20,098 bases of DNA from Schizophyllum amplum. Its lineage: Eukaryota > Basidiomycota > Agaricomycetes > Agaricales > Schizophyllaceae. The DNA is taken from NCBI GenBank assembly GCA_007026445.1, contig VDMD01000261.1, positions 1 to 20,098 of the forward strand. Reading direction: 5' to 3'. Of this stretch, positions 1 through 8,100 are shown piece by piece. The notes beneath the pieces were generated by a model. That model was not told the DNA's origin. It saw only the letters and a program-made list of their open reading frames with translations, and made no database searches. Within the stretch, counting starts at the first letter, position 1; every line of letters begins with the position of its first letter. The translations under genes were made by a program, and so were the position numbers.

Positions 1-944
1 ACGACGCGGACCTTGAGCAGGCGGCGAACTGGGCAGCTCATGGTATCTTGTGAGTTGGGCTGCTATCTGATACAGAGTGAACACAGCTGACGCATCGTAG
101 CTGGAACCACGGCCAGGCCTGCTGTGCTGGCTCGCGTATCTTCGTGCAGTCCGGCATTTACGACAAGTTCCTCGCTGCCTTCGCCGAGAAGACACGTTCA
201 ATCAAGGTCGGCGACCCATTCGGCGATGACGTCGACCAGGGCCCGCAGGTCTCCCAGCAGCAGTTCGACCGCATCATGGGCTACATCGACTCAGGGAAGC
301 AGGAGGGCGCGACCGTGCACGTGGGCGGCAAGCGAGTCGGCGAGGCGGGCTACTTCATCGAGCCGACGATCTTCACGGACGTCACACCGGAGATGACCAT
401 CGTGCGGGAGGAGATATTCGGGCCCGTCGGTGTGGTTATCAAGTTCACGGACGAGGAAGACGTGATCAGGCAGGCGAACGACACGGTGTACGGGTTGGCG
501 GCGGCGGTGTTCACGCAGGACATCAACCGCGCTTTGGAGACCGCACATAAGCTGCAGGCGGGCACGGCGTGGATCAACTGTGTGAACCAGTTGCACGCAC
601 AGGTGCCGTTCGGCGGCTTCAAGCAGTCGGGCATTGGCCGGGAATTGGGCGAGTACGCGTTGGAAAAGTACGTGGATTTTCCTTCTCTGCCTCCTTGTCC
701 GTTGCTGATTGATTTTTGCAGCTACACGAACATCAAGGCCGTGCACGTCAACTTGCGGCACAGGAGTAAGAGCCGGTGGCGCGGTGGAGTTTGTTTATCG
801 ATAGGAATATGGGTATCTAGTCTGCATTGTATCATAGCTGCGCCTTGTCTTGAACTCGCATCAAATCGCATTGAATCTTGTCATCTCTTATACTGGACTG
901 TGTTGAAGCTTTTGGATGCATCGGCAAGACAAGTGGGTGCATAG
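1..944 (+). CDS. Aldehyde dehydrogenase (NAD(P)+), C-terminal part
   Basis: The gene enters from the left edge, so the N-terminal cofactor half and catalytic Glu are outside. Exons are 3-49, 101-667 and 722 onward, with introns 50-100 (GTGAGT...TAG) and 668-721 (GTACGT...CAG). Joined, they read AAHGIFWNHGQACCAGSR; the first Cys (codon 120-122) aligns with the catalytic Cys of the family. Further hallmarks are EEIFGPV near 408-428 and PFGGFKQSGIGRELGEYAL near 606-660, followed after splicing by ENYTNIKAVHVNL, the usual C-terminal strand. ALDHs oxidise aldehydes to acids. The end is odd: members normally stop a few residues after VNL, but this frame runs about 60 residues more, to 944, with unlike composition. 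One extra base near 755 would give a stop at 767-769, so the real end is probably there. Intron 668-721 is 54 nt without an in-frame stop. Family certain; subfamily and 3' end uncertain. Confidence 0.93.
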
Positions 945-1089
945 CACGCCGTCCAAAGTCTCAAAGAACGTCAAGGTTTTGGTGACACCCTAAGCCCTTC
1001 GACGAAGCTAGATACCTGGACTGCTGGGTACAGTAATTGCGCAAAATTTTGAGTCGATACATAAAGTAACACTGAACCTGCCTTCCATC

Positions 1090-1174
1090 TCCCCGGTAGT
1101 ATATCGGTTAGTACACCCGCCTGTCACTGATTGGCGGTTCGCGGGAGAGCGGGGTTCGACTCCCCGCCGAGGAG
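1090..1174 (+). tRNA. tRNA-Asp (GTC) with 13-nt intron
   Basis: The cloverleaf folds by eye. Acceptor 1090-1096 pairs with 1167-1173 apart from one C-A mismatch at pair 4-69. The D stem is GTAT/GTAC, the anticodon stem CCCGC (1116-1120)/GCGGG (1141-1145), and the T stem CGGGG/CCCCG with loop TTCGACT. The anticodon loop CTGTCA-C carries GTC at 1123-1125. The intron is 1127-1139, just after position 37, the standard site in eukaryotic nuclear tRNAs. Discriminator G1174 fits tRNA-Asp. The internal B box GGTTCGACTCC matches the consensus. CCA is not encoded, as expected. Confidence 0.93.
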
Positions 1175-1178
1175 CTTG

Positions 1179-1192
1179 TTTTGTTCTGTTTT
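1179..1192 (+). terminator. RNA polymerase III oligo-T terminator of tRNA-Asp
   Basis: Two TTTT tracts, 1179-1182 and 1189-1192, begin 5 nt after the tRNA. T runs of four or more are the usual Pol III stop signal. Confidence 0.7.
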
Positions 1193-1241
1193 GGTTCCGT
1201 TTTGTCCGACGTCCACGTCTTCCGGAGAATCCGCTGCGATT

Positions 1242-1262
1242 GCTGAGCGCTGAGCGCTGAGC
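1242..1262. repeat. Tandem repeat GCTGAGC x3
   Basis: Three exact head-to-tail copies of the 7-mer GCTGAGC. A partial reverse-complement version (GCTCAGCGCTCAG) lies near 17963. No function can be assigned. Confidence 0.6.
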
Positions 1263-1579
1263 TTCCGCACAACATATGTCATGCTGCAGGTCAGTGCTGA
1301 CAGAGCACACTTCCTTTTATTAACCGATCCATCATTGCTCTCTGCTTAGTTTGGCTATATGTGGTCTTGGAGGGTCTTGGTGGTCCATGCCACGTGGCGC
1401 GACACTCAATCTCGATTCTCAACGCGTTTTGCTTCCGTCCCGCTGTGCTCCCACAGGCTCCCACGCAGCCCTTCTACCGTGGCCTTTGTTCTTGCTCTCG
1501 ATCGCCTGATTATCAATCTCTTCGCGCTGTACAAACGACTACTCATCTGTGCTGGATCTGATCAAGTCGAGGCTGCACG

Positions 1580-2538
1580 ATGTTATCTGCGCACTGCGAA
1601 CACAAGCGCAAAAGCGACAAGGCCCCCTTGTTGACGGAACCCAAGAGATTGAAAAGGGACAGAAAACCGTCTGGTACGCTTTCTTACTGCTGGAGATACT
1701 TTATTGCCTCTTAATTGCATTTAGCGCGGTTCTTGCAGCGCGATGAAAGGAACTGGCGTGCGTTCTCTCGGAGAAGTGGGTGTCTCTTGCAGACATTGCT
1801 TGCGACCTTACTATGGCTCACAGTTTAAGCCAATCAGACCCAAAGAAGTACCCCTCGGATAGTCGTCCTGCTTTGTCGTTGGATCCCTGTGCGGACGGCA
1901 ATGAGGCATCACCATCAGCTGCAATCCCAACACGCCTCTCCAAGGGCCGACGAAAAGGCGGCATCCGCGTTAAAACAAGCCCTGTCGATTATATCGATAT
2001 CACCGACTCAGAGGACGACGACATCATCGTCGACCTGCCACGGACGCAGACGAGATATACGGAGAACACGGATGGGTACATCGTGATAGGCGACTCGGAC
2101 GCGGAGAGCGCATCTCCTGGCCCATCGTCGGCAATTCATACCCCTCTGACGCCAGCGAAGACGCATGGCTACGACACGCATTGCTCGCCAGCGCATGCTG
2201 TGACGAGCCGGACATCACAACGGGCAGCGTCACCATCTCCTGACGCACTGGATGCGCAGCCGTCTCTCATCGCAACTCCCTCCTCTCCCTCCCATACAGC
2301 AGAACCAACACGCCCCTGTGAGCAGCGCGAGGACCGCAACGCGGACCATGTAGAGCCTCGTTCCCACTCAACAAGCGATGTCCCCGTCGTGTTCGACAGC
2401 GACCGCTCGCAAAGGGGAGTCGAGAAGAAGGAGGCCGGCTACCATGACTTTAGTTCTGGGAAGCGACGGCCACCACCCCTTTTCCAGAAATTCTTCGACA
2501 GGCTACCGGACAAGCGGATTACGGACTGGCAATTCTGA
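1580..2538 (+). CDS. Hypothetical disordered protein with SUMO-interaction-like motifs
   Basis: I do not recognise a named family. The proposed model has exon 1 at 1580-1673, an intron at 1674-1792 (GTACGC...TTGCAG) and exon 2 at 1793-2538, 279 residues with matching phase. The 119-nt intron is long for this window, so the 5' half is the weak point. Exon 1 gives a basic N-terminus (HKRKSDK, PKRLKRDRK) that looks like a nuclear signal. Most of the rest is Ser/Pro-rich and probably disordered. Four hydrophobic cores beside acidic or serine residues resemble SUMO-interaction motifs: YIDITDSEDD (about 98-107), IIVDLP (about 109-114), YIVIGDSDAE (about 127-136) and VPVVFDSD (about 228-235). Several SP/TP sites could be phosphorylated. 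The C-terminus, about residues 254-279, is better ordered and aromatic (PPLFQKFFDRLPDKRITDWQF region). A nuclear SUMO-binding role is inference only. Confidence 0.55.
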
Positions 2539-3179
2539 TGCGCGCATCAGTGGAAGGCTCATTGCGCACTTGCGACGACCTGTATCTGTCTACATACACC
2601 TTGTATTTGGCAATACCTCAGTTCTCCATCCACGTAGTACTTTGTTATCTTGGCGACTTTCTTGCGCATAGCGGCACCTGCACGTCTTGGGATCAACGGG
2701 CACAGCCGCACAATCCCTCTCGTTGAAGTTGCGCACTGGTTTCCTCCCGCGGGTCTCTTTTGGGCTTGGGCATACCATGCTGTCTTGGGACGGAGTGACA
2801 AGTAGAGAGAAGTCACAGCTTATATGTAGTCTTGTACTTGATTCCTCTGACCTGATTCTGCCATTCATCATCATGAACGACGAACGATGGCGCTGAACTT
2901 CAGAACTAGATACGAAGCAAGATCCCCCGGCCCGTCGGTCGCCGGATAATTGGTGCGACGGGCCGACGTCCAGCCAACGTCACCAGGCAAACGTCCAGCA
3001 GACCTTGGGCGAACGAGTCAGTTTGCACCGCGAAGCACCCCTTCGCGAACAGACAACTGCTTGCTTCGCCTCAATCTCGCTCTCCGTTGGGCTCTGCTTG
3101 CGCAACCACTATCTGCTCCTCATTGCATCTGCGAAGGCTTGCGCTACTTACTCGCCCCTCTGAGCATCTTCGTGCGCAC
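2539..3179. other. Intergenic region upstream of the alcohol dehydrogenase
   Basis: This 641-nt stretch has only short frames with no recognisable protein signature. It probably holds the 3' UTR of the preceding gene and the promoter and leader of the gene at 3180. The one structured element seen is a 10-bp inverted repeat at 2928-2965. The last 100 nt are pyrimidine-rich, as often seen near fungal transcription starts. Confidence 0.5.
2928..2965. repeat. Inverted repeat with 10-bp arms
   Basis: CGGCCCGTCG at 2928-2937 is the exact reverse complement of CGACGGGCCG at 2956-2965, with 18 nt between. It lies about 215 nt before the dehydrogenase start. It could be a protein-binding dyad or an RNA hairpin; nothing in sequence decides. 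Confidence 0.5.
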
Positions 3180-4879
3180 ATGGCCTCGTCGAATTCGGAC
3201 ATGCAGGCTGTTCGGTTTCACCCCCCGAAGTACGACATCCGCGTAGAGCGAGTAGCAATTCCTAGGTATGTAGATCCTTTTCTATGCGGCGCTACCCGGC
3301 TCATCGAAATTGTACAGTATCGAACATCCGGATGATGCGATCGTCAAGATCAAGGTGCGCACGCGCGCCGTTGCCGACTTGTGGGTGGCGGTTGACGATG
3401 AGAGCCCCCATGTTATAGCTTGCAGGGTTGTGCGGTGTGTCACATACTGTCATAACGGTGGCTATGCGATACTCACTCGTTCCTTAGGCAGCGATCTGCA
3501 TACGTATCGGGGAGTTGAAGTGGCAGACAGGGTGTAGGTTCTCTCATAAGAACTGTTGATGGGTATTGACGCTGTCATCGCGCTCACAGACATATTTGCG
3601 GCCACGAATTTGTGGGAGAGGTGGTTGCTCTTGGCGATAGCTTTGGCAAGAATGTGGAAGGCCGACCGCGACTATACGAATCCCTGAGACTTGGTGATAA
3701 AGTTGTCGCCCCGTTTACAGTGAATTGTGGCGAGTGCTCGTACGCATCGTGCGCACGTTTTAGTCCTCTGACTGACATTATACTGTCTGCTCAGCGTCTG
3801 TCGCCTTGGGTTTACCTGCCGCTGCAGAGGCAGCTTGCTCTTTGGGTCGCCGGCGCTGCAAGGGGCTCAAGCGCAGTTCATCCGAGTACCCCTCGCTGGA
3901 GGCACCCTGTTCAACCTCAGCGACGATGGCTTGACAGATGCTCAAAAGTCTATTGCCGACAGCTCGTTGATGCTTCTGGGCGATATCTTACCAACGGGCA
4001 TGTTTGCGGCGGCTCAGGCGTTGAATCATCCGAAGCTGCAAGCCGATCTCAGTGGGAAGCCTTGGCCAGCATGTCTTGACAAGGCATTACAGTTTCAAGA
4101 GGGGCATATGACCACCATGTCCTTTGCCGTCATTGGGCTGGGTCCTGTTGGAGTGCGTACCCGATGTCTTCTAAGTTTTGAGGCTTACTCACTGACAGTC
4201 AATGACAGGTTTGCGCTGTCGTCGCCCTTCTGGATATGCTTGCCTCGCGTAGAATTCCGTACGTCGTGGTCGCGATTGACCCCAACCCTTTGCGACGGCA
4301 GAAAATGGAAGCGATCTTGGCAGCCCTTGGACCTGATGGCAAGGGAAATGGCAAGGTTTTCGTGAAGTCCATTGAGGACGCGAAAGACCTTGTTCAAAAG
4401 GAGTTGGAGGTCGGATGCAGCGCTGTGCTCGAGGTATGCAACACCGTCAATCGATTTGTATTGTACTGACTGTAGGCAACAAAAGATTGTCGGAAACGTA
4501 TCGGCGCTGAAACTCGCCTATGATCTTGTACGACCGTTTGGCGTCATTTCGTCTGTCGGAGTGCACTCAGCGGCTCCGTTACCGCTCACCGGCGACGACA
4601 TGTACACCAAGAACGTTTCTATGGACTTCGGAAGATGCCCCGCTCGTGCTATGATTCCCATGGCGTATGACCTTCTAGGTGAGCGTTTCCCTGTATGTAC
4701 AGTGGTCCGTCACGCTCACAAGACCACCAGTCAAGCGGCAGGACGTATTCGGGTCAGTGGGGAAGGAAGCCAGTCTAGTCGACAGCATCGTCGGACTTGA
4801 TGAAGCCGTCGAGAGCTATAAGAAGTTCGACAAGGGAGAGTCGGGAAAGATATTGTTTGACCCTTGGAAATCGCAGTGA
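3180..4879 (+). CDS. Zinc-dependent alcohol dehydrogenase (MDR / GroES-like family)
   Basis: Nine exons: 3180-3265, 3318-3354, 3419-3434, 3488-3533, 3590-3739, 3795-4152, 4209-4433, 4486-4678 and 4731-4879, giving 419 residues with every phase matching. Introns are 52-64 nt. The GroES-like half has GLCGSDLH with catalytic zinc ligand Cys46, GHE (His67, Glu68), and the structural-zinc lobe CGECSVCRLGFTCRC with Cys108, 111, 114 and 122 at the classical spacing. The Rossmann half has VIGLGPVG near 224-231 and an acidic strand end VVVAID suited to NAD. The C-terminus reads GLDEAVESYKKFDKGESGKILFDP, usual for the family. It should oxidise alcohols, or formaldehyde-type adducts, to aldehydes with NAD(P)+ in the cytosol; the substrate cannot be read. 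Exon 3 is only 16 nt. The first ATG is used; a second, at 3201 (MQAVRFHPP), matches where many relatives begin. Confidence 0.93.
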
Positions 4880-5023
4880 ATATATAAATCACGATGACTG
4901 TACAACTCCAATTAACATGTAATATGCCTTATATTATGCTTCGCTATGTGCATCTCCTTGGGATGGAACACACTTACTTAACAATAGGTCGAACCGTCGA
5001 TAACCACTGAGTCTGAGCGCGCG

Positions 5024-5029
5024 ACGCGT
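5024..5029. promoter_or_regulatory. ACGCGT (MCB-like) site upstream of POL2
   Basis: A perfect ACGCGT lies within GCGACGCGTCGACG, 89 nt before the POL2 start codon in a 238-nt gap. In yeasts this MluI cell-cycle box binds MBF and drives G1/S expression of DNA replication genes, including polymerase subunits. Assigning it here is inference from motif and position. Confidence 0.5.
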
Positions 5030-5117
5030 CGACGTGACGGTTCGCGTTGTAATTTGTGACAGGTCGTGTTCGCAATCACGCCTACCTTCTCTTCTTCCGT
5101 CCGTGTGTATTGTTGGC

Positions 5118-8100
5118 ATGGCGCGCGGCCGCGGCGCATTCGGACTCTCCGCAAATCGGGGACGAGGAGCCTCTACCACTCGCTTTCGTGGCAATAGCTC
5201 GTGGCGCGGAGGACGTGGACGTGGACGTGGGCGCGGTGGATCTCGTACTGGTGACTCTGGCCCGGCGCCAAGACGCGAGGACGATGGCACTGCTCTAGCA
5301 GAACGCTTTGAACAGATCAAGACCAACGATGAAATTGACGAGCGTCTGGGCTTCATACGTGTGGAAGAGGGAAACCGGAAGGAGGGATGGCTCGTTAACA
5401 TGCACCCGGTGTGTATATTTGCCCCACACGGATGCGCTCACCTAATTACGCCTCAGACGACCCTCAAAGACCCCGAGTATCCTTCCGGCAAGGCTGCTGT
5501 GGACTACTACTTCATTCAAGACGACGGGACAATGTTCAAGGCGACGTACGCATACGAGCCATACTTCTACATCGCATGCAAGGTGTGCACTTGGCGTTTC
5601 CTCTGTCCTAGCGAGTCTGACCTGTTTGTCAAGGCCGGAGCCGAGACTACGGTAGAAGAATGGCTGAACAAGAAGTACGAAGGCATGATCTGTCGCATAG
5701 TTCGCCACCGCAAAGAAGATCTTAAGCTGCCAAATCATCTTATGGGTCACCAACGACTATACATTCAACTCTGCTTCCGCAACGTCACAGACCTCCTCAC
5801 CGTCCGAAGAGATCTCATGCCTATTGCGCTCGCCAACGGCGCCAAACGCGATGCTGTAGACGCGTACGCAGAGGTCGTGAGCGCCACGGCTGGCGCGTCG
5901 ATGGACATCGAACTGGACAATGAGTTAGACGGCATAGGAAGTCGGTACAGGGATCAAGACCCCCAGGACAGCATCATCGATATTCGCGAGTATGACGTCC
6001 CATATTATCTTCGTGTAGCTATAGACATCGACGTGCGTGTCGGTCTATGGTACGCGGTTACGTTCGAGGCGGGGCAGCCGACCTTCAAGAATCTAGCCGA
6101 ACGTGTCAAGCGTGCGGACCCCGTCGTCATGGCCTATGATATCGAAACCACGAAGGCCCCGTTGAAGTTCCCCGACCAAGCCCTCGACCAGGTCATGATG
6201 ATCTCGTACATGGTCGACGGCCAAGGCTACCTGATCACCAACCGCGAGATTGTCAGCGAGGACATTGGCGACTTCGAATACACTCCGAAAGAAGGATACG
6301 AAGGACCCTTCATTGTCTTCAACGAACCCGATGAGGTGAGCACATGAACAACTGTCTGAGTCAAGCTTGACGCAAATCATAGGCCGGTACAATATCGCGA
6401 TTCTTCTCTCATATTCAAGAAATCAAGCCGACAGTCATGGCAACCTTTAACGGCGACTTCTTCGATTTCCCTTTCCTCGACGCTCGCGCGAAAGCAAATG
6501 GAATCGACATGTTCCTCGAGATTGGGTTCACCAAGGACAACGAAGACGAGTACAAGAGCCGATGCTGCGTACATATGGACTGTTTCCGCTGGGTCAAGCG
6601 CGACTCGTACCTCCCGCAAGGCAGTCAAGGTCTCAAAGCCGTGACCACAGCCAAACTCGGGTACAATCCGATCGAGTTGGATCCCGAGCTTATGACTCCG
6701 TGAGTAGGTCTGCTAGTTCGACCTTGTAATTACTCACTTCTGTTCGTAGGTACGCGCAAGAGCAGCCGCAGGTACTTGCGCAGTACTCCGTCTCCGATGC
6801 GGTGGCCACGTACTACCTGTACATGAAATATGTCCACCCATTTGTCTTCTCACTGTGCAACATCATCCCGCTTTGTCCTGACGAAGTCTTGCGCAAAGGC
6901 ACCGGGACATTGTGCGAGACATTGTTGATGGTGCGTTCTCGTAGATGTGTGGTTCACATTTGCTCATAGGTTCCCAGGTGGAAGCATATCGTGGACATAT
7001 CATCATGCCCAATCGACATGAAGAAGCGCATGGTAACATGTACGACGGACATCTCTTGGCTTCCGAGACATACGTTGGAGGCCACGTCGAAGCACTCGAG
7101 GCGGGAGTGTTCCGAAGTGATATCCCTACCGATTTCAAAATCGACCCGACAGCCGTTCAGGAGGTAAGCACTTCCTGTATGCAAGCTATAACCCTAGATT
7201 GCTCACTTGATTTGGCAGCTTATAGATCAACTCGATAACGCTCTGCGGTTCTGTATCGTCGAGGAATCGCAGTGCTCCATGGACAAAGTCACGAACTACG
7301 ACGAAGTCAAGGCCGATATTCAGCGGATGTTGGAAGTCATGCGTGACGAGCCGAAACGCACGGACCCCCCGCTCATCTACCATCTGGATGTCGCCGCCAT
7401 GTACCCGAACATCATGTTGTCCAACCGTCTTCAGCCGGACTCCATGGTCGACGAGTCGGTCTGCGCTGTCTGCGACTACAACCGACCGGGGAAGACATGC
7501 GACCGCCGTCTCGAATGGGCCTGGAGAGGAGAGTTCTTCCCTGCTCACCGCGACGAGTACAACATGATCAGACACGCGCTGAATCAGGAGCACTTCCCGC
7601 CCAGGCGACCCGGCAACCCCGAACGGAGATTCGTTGATCTTTCACCTGCGGAGCAGACAGCCCTGCTGCACAAGCGGCTGGGCGACTACTCCAGGAAGGT
7701 GTACAAAAAAGTCAAGGACACCAAAGTCGAGACGCGGGAGTCCATCGTGTGCCAGCGCGAGAACCCGTTTTACGTGGACACCGTGCGCCGCTTCCGCGAC
7801 CGGCGATACGAATACAAGGGTCTGCACAAGACGTGGAAGAAGAACCTCGACCAGGTTACATCGGAGGGGCGATCCATGGCGGAGGTTGACGAGGCCAAGA
7901 AGATGATCGTGCTCTACGATTCCTTGCAGCTCGCGCACAAGTGCATCCTGAACTCCTTCTATGGCTATGTGATGCGAAAGGGCGCTCGCTGGCATTCCAT
8001 GGAGATGGCGGGTATCACCTGTTTAACTGGCGCCAAAATCATCCAGATGGCTCGTGCGCTTGTCGAGAGGATAGGCCGCCCTCTGGAGCTCGACACAGAC

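Larger units (their letters stand above)
1175..1579. other. Intergenic / 5' leader region
   Basis: I see no convincing gene in this 405-nt gap. It holds the tRNA terminator, a short tandem repeat at 1242-1262, and presumably the promoter and 5' UTR of the gene starting at 1580. Open frames here have no recognisable composition. Confidence 0.5.

Noticed and set aside
1359..1746. Three overlapping plus-strand frames between the tRNA and the SUMO-motif gene.
   Set aside because: None has a recognisable product; the region is better explained as leader plus exon 1 in a different frame from 1580.
4934..5401. A 155-codon minus-strand frame rich in Arg and Pro across the POL2 start.
   Set aside because: Its composition is the antisense of the RG-rich repeat in POL2 exon 1, and it would cover the POL2 promoter.
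7186..7593. Long minus-strand open frames opposite POL2 (also near 8023-8565 and 11177-12028) as antisense genes.
   Set aside because: They mirror codon structure of the strongly conserved polymerase frame and show no family signal of their own.
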